From: an uncultured Luminiphilus sp. | Lineage (GTDB): Bacteria; Pseudomonadota; Gammaproteobacteria; Pseudomonadales; Halieaceae | NCBI GenBank assembly: GCA_938091995.1 | Contig: CALKNZ010000069.1 | Span: forward strand, 1-36,881 | DNA length: 36,881 nt | Direction of reading: 5' to 3' | Part shown: positions 8,378-17,148 of the stretch, piece by piece | Layout: the number at the start of each line of letters is the position of its first letter | How positions within the stretch are numbered: the stretch's first letter is position 1 | Program-made: the position numbers and the translations under genes | Notes under the pieces: model-generated | The model's database searches: none | What the model was told of the DNA's origin: nothing | What the model saw: only the letters and a program-made list of their open reading frames with translations

Positions 8378-8856
8378 TCTAACGGATCCATTGGAACAGA
8401 TTCAGTTTGGGCTTCTCTGAAACGATCGAGCGCTGCAGCGATTCTCGAGTCATTGTTCGCCAGCATAGCCGCAGCAAAGAGGGCCGCGTTAGCTGCACCG
8501 GGTTGCCCAATCGCAAAAGTTGCCACCGGTACACCTTTAGGCATTTGGGCAATGGAGAGCATGGCATCGGCGCCATTAAGAACGGTTGCAGCGACTGGCA
8601 CGCCTAAGACGGGTACCGGCGTCATTGCGGCACACATACCCGGCAAATGCGCAGCACCCCCCGCCCCGGCGATAATCGCTTTAAGGCCACGATCTCGGGC
8701 TTCTCGAGCGTACTGATAGAGGCGATCGGGAGTTCTGTGCGCTGAAACGACCTTGGCTTCATAAGGAATACCAAGGGCGTCGAGCGTATTAGCCGCCGCT
8801 TCCATCACACTCCAATCAGAGCGTGAGCCCATGATGATACTCACCAAAACATCCAT
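8374..8856 (-). CDS. purE: N5-carboxyaminoimidazole ribonucleotide mutase
   Basis: The 160-residue class I PurE converts N5-CAIR to CAIR, the step after PurK. Diagnostic motifs are IIMGSRSDW near the N terminus, [13 protein letters not shown] with the active-site histidine, [11 protein letters not shown], and the C-terminal [14 protein letters not shown]. The open frame continues upstream to 8946, but the added residues are not PurE-like. They also lie across a good -10 box (TATACT), so the ATG at 8856 preceded by GAGGG is the real start. Its stop overlaps the purK start. The product is cytoplasmic and probably an octamer, as in the family. Confidence 0.96.
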   Translation of the reverse strand: MDVLVSIIMGSRSDWSVMEAAANTLDALGIPYEAKVVSAHRTPDRLYQYAREARDRGLKAIIAGAGGAAHLPGMCAAMTPVPVLGVPVAATVLNGADAMLSIAQMPKGVPVATFAIGQPGAANAALFAAAMLANNDSRIAAALDRFREAQTESVPMDPLD

Positions 8857-8917
8857 GACGCTTACCCTCGCCCACTCTCCCGACCCTTCGGAACAGCTCT
8901 GCAATGAAAAGCGGCGC

Positions 8918-8923
8918 AGTATA
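8918..8923 (-). promoter_or_regulatory. Probable purE -10 promoter element
   Basis: TATACT on the minus strand lies about 60 bases before the purE ATG. The -35 region is weak (TGAAGC-like). It supports the downstream start choice for purE. Confidence 0.4.
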
Positions 8924-8967
8924 CCCCAAGACTTAGGGCGCTTCACCCCAGTAAATTTGTCGTCCCT

Positions 8968-8991
8968 TGAAATTTTTACGCCAAAATTTCA
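8968..8991. repeat. Perfect inverted repeat, candidate operator
   Basis: Nine-base arms TGAAATTTT and AAAATTTCA are separated by TACGCC. It lies between the divergent purE (about 112 bases from its start) and CoA-transferase (about 210 bases). It lacks the GC content of a terminator stem, so a regulator binding site is more likely. It does not match the E. coli PurR consensus. Confidence 0.4.
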
Positions 8992-9200
8992 CCAAGCCTA
9001 AAGTCAGTAATCACGATAAGACCCGGGAAGCTGGAAATTAAGAAATCCTGGCAATGATGGCAGTCATACCAAGGACCAATGCTGTGCTGGAGTCTTACTG
9101 ATGATATGGCGATACTATGGCCACCAAATCAGCAACCAGATCACGATCGAGAGATCTAACGCTCTGCGCGCACATCTTTTAGAAAACTAGGAGCCTGACC

Positions 9201-10385
9201 TTGAGCGCACTTGCAGGACTGAAAATTCTCGATCTGACCAGCATGGTGTCGGGTCCAGTTGCCGCCATGATGCTTGCCGACCAGGGAGCTCGGGTTATTA
9301 AGGTCGAACCCACGACCGGAGAGCAGATGCGACACATTGGTTCCAAGCACAATGATGTGACCGCGGCTTTCTTCTCCTGTAACCGCGGTAAAGAGTCGAT
9401 TGCCCTCGACTTAAAGTCCGATGCGGGCAAGGATATTTTACTAAAACTTGCCGAGGATGCTGATGTGTTTATACAGAACTTTCGGCCGGGCGCTATTGAG
9501 CGAATGGGTTTTAGCGAAGAGGTGCTCCGTAGCGTCAATGACCGACTCATTTACGTATCCATCAGCGGTTTTGGCGATCAGGGGCCCTATGCCGATAAAC
9601 GCGTTTATGACCCCATCATTCAAGCTTTATCTGGCGCAACGGATATCCAAGCCGATCGTGTATCGGGCAAGCCCAATATGTTTCGTATCATTTTGGCCGA
9701 TAAAGTCACCGCACTGACAGCAGCGCAGGCCATTAGCTCGGCCCTATACGCACGCGAGCAAAGCGGACGTGGGCAGCACATTCGACTCTCCATGCTCGAC
9801 GCTATGCTGTCTTTTTTCTGGCCGGAGGGCATGGGAGGCCTTACCTACGCCGAGCGAGAGTTTGATCCGAAACAGGCCGGCGGCGCAATGGACCTGATCT
9901 ACGAAACCCAAGATCGCCACATCACGGCGGGGGTTATCTCTGATAAAGAGTGGCTGGGTATGTGCCGAGCATTGGGTCGTGAAGATTGGATTGATGATGA
10001 GCGATTTATCAGTGCATCGGCACGATTTAAAAATGTCGGCGAGCGTAAGGCGCTTACCGCCGCTGAAATTTGCAAATGGGCAAGCGCCGACATTTTACAA
10101 AGATTTGAAGATGAAGGGGTTCCCTGCGCCCCTCTACTGGATCGAACAGAGTTGCTCGAGCATGAACAAATTAATGCCAACGGATCTATTAGCCGTACCG
10201 AATACGAAGGTTTTGGTGAAGTTAGACAGGCTCGTCCCGCTGCGCAGTTCAGCGACACACCGAGTAACATCGGAGGTCCAGGCCCTAAACTCGGCGAACA
10301 CGGGGTTAACCTGTTAACCGAGCTTGGCTTTAGTGCAGATGAAGTCGAGGCCCTATTAGTCAACAAGACAGTCACGGTGGGGTAA
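9201..10385 (+). CDS. CaiB/BaiF family (class III) CoA-transferase
   Basis: The 394-residue protein transfers CoA between carboxylic acids by the family III mechanism. Family marks are LKILDLTSMVSGPVAAMMLADQGARVIKVE at the N terminus, FIQNFRPGAIERMGF near residue 90, VSISGFGDQGPYA near 119-131, and the catalytic aspartate in RVYDPIIQA (about D137), followed by LDAMLSF. The start is TTG with AGGAG eight bases upstream. It heads a plus-strand group with an SDR and a TauD-type dioxygenase. The substrate is unknown. The neighbours suggest activation of an unusual organic acid for degradation rather than carnitine metabolism, because no other carnitine genes are present. Confidence 0.92.
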   Translation: MSALAGLKILDLTSMVSGPVAAMMLADQGARVIKVEPTTGEQMRHIGSKHNDVTAAFFSCNRGKESIALDLKSDAGKDILLKLAEDADVFIQNFRPGAIERMGFSEEVLRSVNDRLIYVSISGFGDQGPYADKRVYDPIIQALSGATDIQADRVSGKPNMFRIILADKVTALTAAQAISSALYAREQSGRGQHIRLSMLDAMLSFFWPEGMGGLTYAEREFDPKQAGGAMDLIYETQDRHITAGVISDKEWLGMCRALGREDWIDDERFISASARFKNVGERKALTAAEICKWASADILQRFEDEGVPCAPLLDRTELLEHEQINANGSISRTEYEGFGEVRQARPAAQFSDTPSNIGGPGPKLGEHGVNLLTELGFSADEVEALLVNKTVTVG

Positions 10386-10411
10386 ACCAAAAAAACACCG
10401 AGGAGGCTATC

Positions 10412-11182
10412 GTGAAAAAGGTTTGTTTAATCATTGGTGCAGGTGCAGGTATCGGCGGAAGTGTTGGCAACCGATTCGCCAAGGAGGGTTATCACGCAGC
10501 GTTGTGCCGACGAAGCGACGGCAATGGACTGCAGGCGCTAGTCAACCGAATTGAAGAGGAAGGCGGATCGGCCTCTGGACATTTACTCAACGCGGTGGAA
10601 GACAATGCTCTAGAAACTCTAGTGACAGCGGTTGAAAAAATAGGACCCATCGACACAGTGCTGTTTAACCTGGGCGCGCAGATCGGCAATCGCTCCCTAG
10701 AGACAACAACGCTGAAAAACTTTGAACTGGGCTGGAAAATGGCGTGCTTGGGTTTATTCAGACTGGCTAAAGCGGTCATTCCGCTAATGGAGTCTCGGGG
10801 CGGGGGCAACCTGTTGGTGACATCGGCGACAGCCGCCGTGCGTGGGAACGCCGGACAGCATTCTCACGCCGCCGCCATGGGGGGACGACGAATGCTCTGT
10901 CAAACCTTAAATGCTGAATATGCCTCACGGGGAATCCATGTGGCTCATATTATTGTAGATGGCGCGGTAGATGCCCCAGACACCTTGGGAAAGATGCTGG
11001 GAGAAACGCAATTCAACGCCTTAAGGCAGGCCCGAGGCGGCGATAAAGATGGGCTACTCTTACCAACAAAAATGGCAGAAACCTATTTTCATCTCGCACA
11101 GCAACACCGATCAGCATGGACTCATGAGCTAGATCTGCGCTCCTACACCGATCTCGCCTGGTGGAATCATGAGGTCCACTGA
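10412..11182 (+). CDS. Atypical short-chain dehydrogenase/reductase family protein lacking catalytic Tyr and Lys
   Basis: The 256-residue Rossmann protein begins KKVCLIIGAGAGIGGSVGNRF, an NAD(P)-binding glycine motif close to the classical TGxxxGIG. FNLGAQ near residue 85 replaces NNAG. The active-site serine is kept (S138 in VTSAT). The YxxxK motif is absent: the aligned stretch HAAAMGG places His152 at the Tyr position and Met156 at the Lys position. It may therefore be a divergent reductase, a hydratase-like enzyme or a non-catalytic member. It starts with GTG after GAGGAGG and lies 26 bases after the CoA-transferase gene, so they are co-transcribed. Confidence 0.87.
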   Translation: MKKVCLIIGAGAGIGGSVGNRFAKEGYHAALCRRSDGNGLQALVNRIEEEGGSASGHLLNAVEDNALETLVTAVEKIGPIDTVLFNLGAQIGNRSLETTTLKNFELGWKMACLGLFRLAKAVIPLMESRGGGNLLVTSATAAVRGNAGQHSHAAAMGGRRMLCQTLNAEYASRGIHVAHIIVDGAVDAPDTLGKMLGETQFNALRQARGGDKDGLLLPTKMAETYFHLAQQHRSAWTHELDLRSYTDLAWWNHEVH

Positions 11183-11269
11183 CATCTGATATCCTTATTG
11201 ATGAACCGTTAAATTGATGAATCGCTAGACAATCCGCAGACACGCGGCCAGCAACAACGAGGAGACCAA

Positions 11270-12118
11270 ATGCCGTTAACCGTGACTCCCAGTCAAGCAT
11301 CCTGTGGTGCCTCTATTACTGGCGTAAACTTGACGCAGGTATTGTCTGATGACTTGATCGCGGAAATCCGTAGGCATTGGCTGGAGCACAAAGTCGTAGC
11401 CTTCCCCGATCAACCCCTCACCCCCGAGCACCTTGAACGTGTCGCTCAGTGCTTTGGTGATATTGGTGAAGATCCTTTTTTTGGGCACATTGACGGCTAC
11501 CCCAATATTTGTGCCATTCAACGCAAAGCTGATGAAACAACCTCAATTTTTGCTGAGACCTTTCACAGCGATTGGAGTTTCATGGCTATCCCCCCGGCAG
11601 GGACGATGCTGTTTGGCATTACCATTCCCCCTAAAGGCGGTGACACGCTGTTCGCAGACCAGGTGAAAGCTTACGAGCAGATGCCCGATGCATTTCGGTC
11701 GCGTATCGAGCACCTTACGGCCATTCACTCCGCCGCTTTGGGCTATGCTCCCGATGGCGCCTATGGCGACCAAGATCAAACCAGTGGTCGCAGCATGATC
11801 ATCAAGCCCAGTGAGAAAGCTCGAGAAACCTGCACCCATCCTCTGATAAGAACGCACCGCGAAACCGGTAAAAAAGCCCTGTTTTCATCTGCCGCCTATA
11901 TTCAAAGCTTTGCCGATATGGATCTTGAGTCGGCACAAGGCTTGCTGATGGAGCTTTACCAATATCAAACTCAAGAACAATTTATTTATCGTCATCAGTG
12001 GCAGCCCAACATGCTGGTTATGTGGGATAACCGGTCGCTACTGCACGCCGCCACAGGGGGCTATGACGGTCACGACCGGTTACTTCACCGAATAACTATC
12101 GCTGACACCGCTTGGTGA
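11270..12118 (+). CDS. TauD/TfdA family Fe(II)/2-oxoglutarate-dependent dioxygenase
   Basis: The 282-residue protein has the full set of family residues: the HxD iron ligands in ETFHSDWSF (H99, D101), the distal histidine in WDNRSLLHAAT (H259), and the 2-oxoglutarate-binding arginine in LLHRITI (R274). The N terminus (VTPSQASCGASITGVNL) is also family-typical. It oxidises a small substrate, using 2-oxoglutarate and O2 and releasing succinate and CO2. Taurine is the classic substrate, but no taurine transport or sulfur genes are nearby, so I do not name it tauD. The start has GAGGAG seven bases upstream. It follows the SDR gene by 87 bases. Confidence 0.92.
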   Translation: MPLTVTPSQASCGASITGVNLTQVLSDDLIAEIRRHWLEHKVVAFPDQPLTPEHLERVAQCFGDIGEDPFFGHIDGYPNICAIQRKADETTSIFAETFHSDWSFMAIPPAGTMLFGITIPPKGGDTLFADQVKAYEQMPDAFRSRIEHLTAIHSAALGYAPDGAYGDQDQTSGRSMIIKPSEKARETCTHPLIRTHRETGKKALFSSAAYIQSFADMDLESAQGLLMELYQYQTQEQFIYRHQWQPNMLVMWDNRSLLHAATGGYDGHDRLLHRITIADTAW

Positions 12119-12234
12119 AAGTCCTGTCAACCCAAGCAACCTGAGTGTCACCGAAATAGGCAACGTTATCGTTTAATCGTGCGCTTGTCGGTAGCCTTGC
12201 GTATACCTGCCCGTTAAAAAAAAGCGAAACATTC

Positions 12235-13707
12235 ATGCCAATTGAAATACTGCAAGTTCTAGTCTTCATCGCAATTACCGCGCTAATTGCAGGCCTAACC
12301 TGGCGTCGCTGCAGGCAAGACACCGCACACCTAAACCCAGCAACATCAACGCGTGAGGATGTCTTTCTTGCGGGTCGCGGTCTTAGCTGGGTCGTTGTGG
12401 CTGGGTCCATCACTTTGACCAATCTCAGCACCGATCAACTGGTCGGTATGAACGGCAACCAGATGGCGCTGCTTGCATGGTGGGAACTCTCGGCGGTCGT
12501 CGGCCTCATCATTCTAGGAAAAGTTATTCTCCCCGTTTATTACCGCTATCAATGCACGACGACAACCGAGCTGTTAGAAAAGCGCTACAACGACTATCGG
12601 ATTCGAGCGCTGATTGGGCTGTTATTTCTGCTCGGAAATTTATTTATTTTCATTCCCGCCATGCTTTACAGCGGCGCGCTTTTTATGCAAACCCTATTCA
12701 ATGTTGAGCTTCCCATTATTGTCATTGCCACGGCTTTCGCCGTTGTTGGTGCTGCCTATGCCGTGCTCGGTGGCCTGAGGGCAGTCGCCATTTCAGATGC
12801 GTACAGCGGTGTTCTGTTGTTGTCCCTAGGCATGGTCGTCGTCGTTCTCGCTCTGGCAGCCATTGATTTTGATTTTTCAGGCATCCCTGCGGATCGATTA
12901 ACGCTCATTGGCAGCAATGCCTCACCCATTCCGTGGCATACCCTGCTCACCGGCATGTTGTTCATACAGATCTTTTACTGGGGCACCAACCAAACCATCA
13001 CTCAGCGCGCTATGGCTTCCCCAACGGTTGAAGAGGGTCAAAAGGGCGTTATCGCTGCAGCAGCCATTCGGTTGTTGATTATTCCGCCCATGGTTGTCAT
13101 TCCCGGCATTGTTTCGTTCAAACTTTATGGCGATATCGGAGATGCGGCTTTCGGTAGGGTTGTGGGTGATGTACTGCCGCTGTGGCTGTCGGGTGCCTTT
13201 GCCGCAGCTATCGCTGCCGCTGTGCTGACCAGCGTTAACAGTGTTTTGAACTCCTCCACAGCTCTCTACGTTTGCGATATCCATGAACGATTCATCGCAC
13301 CTGCACCCAATTTGCGCCGCTTGAATTTGATCATCACTGTGAGCTTTGTACTCATCGGTCTGGCCATGGTGCCTATCTATGCACAAGCTGACAGCATCAT
13401 AAACTTAGTTCAGGAGCTTTATGGTTTGCTGAGCATGCCCATACTTTCTGCCTTTATCGTGGGCTTATTATTTCGAGGGGTGTCTGCAGGAGCTGCAATT
13501 GTTGCCGTAATACTTGGCGTATTGCTCTACGGGTTCTTCTCCTTTGTTTGGGCGCCCTTCCATTACATTCACATGATGTTTTTCACCGTGATTTTCTGCG
13601 TGTTTGCCGCACTGCTCGTCAGTCGCTTCGTGTTTGGCACAACACCGCATTGGGCCCCTGCGATTCTGCTGGGTCAGTCAAACACTGGAACAGCTTCCGA
13701 GGCTTAA
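12235..13707 (+). CDS. Sodium:solute symporter (SSS family), vSGLT-like, probable sugar transporter
   Basis: The 490-residue integral inner-membrane protein has about 13 hydrophobic segments. The family core is clear: DVFLAGRGLSWVVVAGSITLTNLSTDQLVGMNG at residues 42-74 resembles the sodium- and sugar-binding part of Vibrio vSGLT, and YWGTNQTITQRAMAS near 250 and LTSVNSVLNSSTALYVCDI near 340 are typical. Sugars are the likely cargo because an alpha-galactosidase, galT, galK and beta-galactosidase follow immediately. The gene is also on the same strand as, and 116 bases after, the dioxygenase, so import of that operon's substrate is an alternative. No convincing ribosome site is seen before the ATG. 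Confidence 0.9.
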   Translation: MPIEILQVLVFIAITALIAGLTWRRCRQDTAHLNPATSTREDVFLAGRGLSWVVVAGSITLTNLSTDQLVGMNGNQMALLAWWELSAVVGLIILGKVILPVYYRYQCTTTTELLEKRYNDYRIRALIGLLFLLGNLFIFIPAMLYSGALFMQTLFNVELPIIVIATAFAVVGAAYAVLGGLRAVAISDAYSGVLLLSLGMVVVVLALAAIDFDFSGIPADRLTLIGSNASPIPWHTLLTGMLFIQIFYWGTNQTITQRAMASPTVEEGQKGVIAAAAIRLLIIPPMVVIPGIVSFKLYGDIGDAAFGRVVGDVLPLWLSGAFAAAIAAAVLTSVNSVLNSSTALYVCDIHERFIAPAPNLRRLNLIITVSFVLIGLAMVPIYAQADSIINLVQELYGLLSMPILSAFIVGLLFRGVSAGAAIVAVILGVLLYGFFSFVWAPFHYIHMMFFTVIFCVFAALLVSRFVFGTTPHWAPAILLGQSNTGTASEA

Positions 13708-13781
13708 TTGTTAGTGGGGGGTAACACCAACGCAAATAGCCCCTTCACGGGAATCCCTAACCAATGGGAGGGCTGAAATAC

Positions 13782-15923
13782 TTAAATCTGGGCCAAATGG
13801 TAAATAATTATGCTCTCGGGTTTTCGGATGGGGAGCGTAATACCCAACTGCATCAGCACGTCCCCCCGCCACGGGCGATGTTGTAGCGATGCGGCATGTT
13901 CACCAAGCTCAGCGCTTTCAATTGGCGGCCAGACACATCGAATTTGATATTGCGCGCGCTCATTCAACCCTTCAAAACGATAACGCATTGGGAAGGGCCG
14001 CAGCGCACTCATAAGCTGAGCATGTCCAAACAGCGCCTCGTCTTGGGTAAGCGAAATCACCCCCCAAGCCATTTCCTCTTTGGGTCGATCGAGTCGTTGT
14101 AGACGCCCCCCATGTAACAGCTGCCGATGATCTTTGTGCAGCGAAATCAAAGCCATCAAGGTATCCCTATCTCGGTCATTCAAGGTTGTGATATCCATCT
14201 CAACCCCCAAGTGCCCCCAAAAAGCCACACCGCCACGAAATACCAGATCGTGCTGCCGCCCGGTTAAATGACAGACCTTAGACCCAATATGGCAACCCAT
14301 TAGCTCTGGCGGGTAAAGCAACGAGAAACCTCTTTGCACACTCAGTCTATCGAGTGCATCGTTGCTATCTGACGGCCAAAATCGACTGACATGATTTAAA
14401 ATTCCCCAGTCAACGCGCCCGCCTCCGGAAGCGCAACTCTCTATTTCCACCTCCGGAAACGCGTTCCTAACGCGTTCGAGTAGCCGATACAATGCTCGTG
14501 TCTGGTGAGCACCCGCTGGGGAACCTTGGACGTTCCCCCCTTGATGAATATCGCGATTCATATCCCATTTCAGATAACGAATAGCCTGTCCGTTGAGTAA
14601 CGTTGCGAGCGCGTTAAATAGATAAGCCTCAACCTCGGGGCGAGTGAGATCCAACACCAATTGGTGTCGCGCTAAAATTCTTGGTGACGGATCATGATTG
14701 AGAACCCAATCTGGATGACGCCGATAAAGGTCGCTATTCGGGCTTATCATTTCTGGTTCGATCCACAAACCAAACTCCATACCATGGCGGCTGCAAGCCT
14801 CAATCAACGGTGTCAGGCCCCGGGGTAACTTGGTGGAATCTGCCCACCAATCACCGAGGGAGGTGCGATCATTGTCTCGGCCACTAAACCAGCCATCATC
14901 CAGCACAAAACGTTCCATACCCAACTTGGCGGCTTGTTCAATAAGGTTCAACAGCTTCGACTCGTTCATGTCGAAATACAGAGCTTCCCAGGTATTGATT
15001 TGCACCGGCCTGGGCTTGTCTCTGAGTGCCGCGACACTGGCAAAATCTGATCGAATCAATGCATGACACTGTGTTGAGAGACCACTCAATCCCTCACTTG
15101 TAAACACGCACCACATCAAAGGCGAGCGGTAAGAGGAACCTGGAGATAAGACAATTTCGTCAGGTGCAAGCAGCTCGCCCAACTGCAGATAACGGCGACC
15201 GTCTACCAGCTGCTCGATGTGTAGACGATAATTACCGCTCCAGGCCAAGTGACAGGCCATGGCATGACCCTGCGCCTCTGAGGTATGTCTTTCGTGGGCA
15301 ATGATACTGGCAGCGCCACGATGGGAACTTCGGCCGGTGCGATTTTCTCGCCCGTAGGCGATCTCATGAAGCGGCAGGGTTTGAGACTGAAACTCTAAAC
15401 CCCATCGTCCGCTAAAGCAGGTGCAATCTGTAAAATAATCGGGAATCGGCACTGTCAAATTACACTGGTCCAGACTCAACGGGTCTGTGCTGCTGTCATT
15501 TATCACCGTCACCGCGATTGACAGCGCCGCGCCCACGGCAGGTAGCGTTAACTCATAGTGCAAACTGACCTGAGTTATTGCACAGGTTGCTTTTAGCAAG
15601 AGCAGATCACACTGAGGCTGACTAACCGTTTCTAATTGCGAATGTAGCTGCCAACCGTGTCGCCCCCTGCGTACACTAATCCCGGGGTGCCCCAGAAACC
15701 CAGACGTGATGTCGGGCAGTAAGCTAATAGCAGGTTCATCAGGGAGTGACGCGGGCGCTTCATGCCGATCAAAAAGCACCAAATCAGCGGCTTCAAAATG
15801 TTTCAGGGGGGGGCCTAGGTAAACGATCGCCGGCAGGCGCTTGCGGCAATCTACCAATACACAGGTATCCCGGTTGACCAGTTGGTAAAACGGTTGGATC
15901 ACTGAATTTTCCGTTCCCATCAT
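13782..15923 (-). CDS. Alpha-galactosidase, glycoside hydrolase family 36
   Basis: The 713-residue enzyme has the GH36 layout: an N-terminal beta-sandwich, a central TIM barrel and a C-terminal beta domain. Barrel motifs are INTWEALYFDMNE at about 309-321, FVLDDGWFSGRDND at 339-352, and FGLWIEPEMISPNSDLY near 384-400. The nucleophile is Asp454 in YLKWDMNR, ESCASGGGRVDWG follows, and the acid/base is Asp519 in FWPSDSND. No signal peptide is present, so it acts in the cytoplasm on an imported oligosaccharide or glycoside. It converges on the symporter and diverges from galT. Two adjacent ATG codons make the exact start uncertain by one residue. It releases alpha-linked galactose for the neighbouring GalK and GalT. 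Confidence 0.96.
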   Translation of the reverse strand: MMGTENSVIQPFYQLVNRDTCVLVDCRKRLPAIVYLGPPLKHFEAADLVLFDRHEAPASLPDEPAISLLPDITSGFLGHPGISVRRGRHGWQLHSQLETVSQPQCDLLLLKATCAITQVSLHYELTLPAVGAALSIAVTVINDSSTDPLSLDQCNLTVPIPDYFTDCTCFSGRWGLEFQSQTLPLHEIAYGRENRTGRSSHRGAASIIAHERHTSEAQGHAMACHLAWSGNYRLHIEQLVDGRRYLQLGELLAPDEIVLSPGSSYRSPLMWCVFTSEGLSGLSTQCHALIRSDFASVAALRDKPRPVQINTWEALYFDMNESKLLNLIEQAAKLGMERFVLDDGWFSGRDNDRTSLGDWWADSTKLPRGLTPLIEACSRHGMEFGLWIEPEMISPNSDLYRRHPDWVLNHDPSPRILARHQLVLDLTRPEVEAYLFNALATLLNGQAIRYLKWDMNRDIHQGGNVQGSPAGAHQTRALYRLLERVRNAFPEVEIESCASGGGRVDWGILNHVSRFWPSDSNDALDRLSVQRGFSLLYPPELMGCHIGSKVCHLTGRQHDLVFRGGVAFWGHLGVEMDITTLNDRDRDTLMALISLHKDHRQLLHGGRLQRLDRPKEEMAWGVISLTQDEALFGHAQLMSALRPFPMRYRFEGLNERAQYQIRCVWPPIESAELGEHAASLQHRPWRGDVLMQLGITLPIRKPESIIIYHLAQI

Positions 15924-16037
15924 GGGGGACCCTATTTTGAAATTTTATGACACGATTATGGTTGTAAAGCACAACTCGGAGCATACCGTGACCCTTAGCT
16001 TCGGATACACTCTATCTAGTGACAGTATGGCATTACC

Positions 16038-16112
16038 ATGACAGTTCAAGCGCTATCAATTGCCGATACCGCCGGGAGAGATTTTGAGGGAAACAAGCAG
16101 CTATCGACGTAA
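16038..16112 (+). other. Possible short leader ORF overlapping the galT start
   Basis: An ATG opens 24 codons, ending TAA at 16110-16112, in a different frame from galT and spanning both candidate galT TTG starts. It has no clear ribosome site. It may be chance, a translational-coupling leader, or a trace of a sequence error at the galT 5' end. Confidence 0.2.
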
Positions 16113-17148
16113 AAATGCGTTAACCGGTGAATGGGTTCTAAGCAGTCCACAGCGGGGCAACCGACCTTGGTCAGGGGAAGCCACCGACACAAACGTTGAA
16201 AAAATGTCCACGTATGATCCCCACTGCCCGCTTTGTCCTGGCACCCATCGCTCCAACAACATACGCAATGATGATTACCTAGGGCCTTATGTTTTTAACA
16301 ACGACTTCTCGGCCCTCACCGCCCCTGATTCGGATGAAAAACTGGCCACAAGCGCCCTCGAATCGGTGAACTCCACACCCAGTTTCATATCAGAAGAAGC
16401 GGCTGAAGGTGAGTGCCGCGTGATTTGCTTTGATCATCGGCACGATCGAACCCTGGCAGACTTTGGCGTCAGTGAACTAAAAAACCTTCTCGGAATCATC
16501 CAAGGAACCTATTGCGAACTGTCCGCAAGGTACCGATGCGTTACCTTATTTGAGAACAAAGGCGCGCTGATGGGCTGCTCACAACCGCATCCACACGGAC
16601 AAATCTGGGCACATGACCACCTATCTTCAAAAGTCGCCCAGGAAGACCAGCAGCAATCATTATATTTGCAAAAAAATCGCTCAGCTTTATTAGCGGATTA
16701 TCAGAAATGGGAGTCTGAAAATGATAAGCGGGTCGTCTTTGAAAACAGCGACTGGCTGATTGTTGTTCCTTACTGGGCCGCCTGGCCTTTTGAAACGCTG
16801 CTAATCACCAAAGGAACACAAGCCGATTTTGGTGAACTGGCACCCGAAAATCTTACCACTCTGGCCCAAGCTCTAGCTGTTCTAAACCGCACCTACGATG
16901 CCCTATTTAACTGCTCTTTCCCGTATTCCATGGGTTGGCATAATGCGCCCTCAGGACAAGAGAATTCACACTGGCGACTGCATGCGCATTTTTTCCCGCC
17001 GCTGCTGAGGTCAGCCACTATTAAAAAACACATGGTGGGTTATGAAATGCTGGGAGAACCCCAGAGAGATCTCACCGTCGAGTCAGCCGCTAAAAAACTG
17101 CGTAAATTGGCAGACCCTATTAAAAAGCAACTTGCAAACCCTTTATGA
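16084..17148 (+). CDS. galT: Galactose-1-phosphate uridylyltransferase
   Basis: The enzyme exchanges UMP between UDP-glucose and galactose-1-phosphate in the Leloir pathway. Visible features are the N-terminal SYRRKNALTGEWVLSSPQR, the zinc-site CPLC (C48, C51), and the active site GCSQPHPHGQIWA with the nucleophilic His171. HAHFFPPLLRS lies near the C terminus. I chose the TTG at 16084 because GGGAG stands five bases upstream, giving 354 residues, close to E. coli GalT (348). A TTG at 16060 in the same frame lacks a ribosome site, and a stop at 16039 blocks any earlier start. The 3' end overlaps galK by ATGA. Confidence 0.96.
   Translation: MRETSSYRRKNALTGEWVLSSPQRGNRPWSGEATDTNVEKMSTYDPHCPLCPGTHRSNNIRNDDYLGPYVFNNDFSALTAPDSDEKLATSALESVNSTPSFISEEAAEGECRVICFDHRHDRTLADFGVSELKNLLGIIQGTYCELSARYRCVTLFENKGALMGCSQPHPHGQIWAHDHLSSKVAQEDQQQSLYLQKNRSALLADYQKWESENDKRVVFENSDWLIVVPYWAAWPFETLLITKGTQADFGELAPENLTTLAQALAVLNRTYDALFNCSFPYSMGWHNAPSGQENSHWRLHAHFFPPLLRSATIKKHMVGYEMLGEPQRDLTVESAAKKLRKLADPIKKQLANPL

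Larger units (their letters stand above)
8857..9200. other. Intergenic region between divergent purE and CoA-transferase genes
   Basis: This 344-base gap holds a likely purE -10 box (TATACT, minus strand, 8918-8923) and a perfect inverted repeat at 8968-8991. I find no supported gene in it. The rest (about 9000-9190) shows nothing I can name apart from the GGAG ribosome site of the CoA-transferase at about 9190. Confidence 0.6.

Noticed and set aside
13708-13781. Loose inverted repeats between the symporter and alpha-galactosidase genes as a terminator
   Set aside because: Only 5-bp arms with a loop of nearly 30 bases and no T-run.
15950-16045. Palindromes GTTGT-N5-ACAAC and ATGG-N5-CCAT between the alpha-galactosidase gene and galT as GalR/LacI operators
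   Set aside because: Arms are only 4 to 5 bases, the central CG typical of LacI-family sites is missing, and no LacI-type gene is in the cluster.
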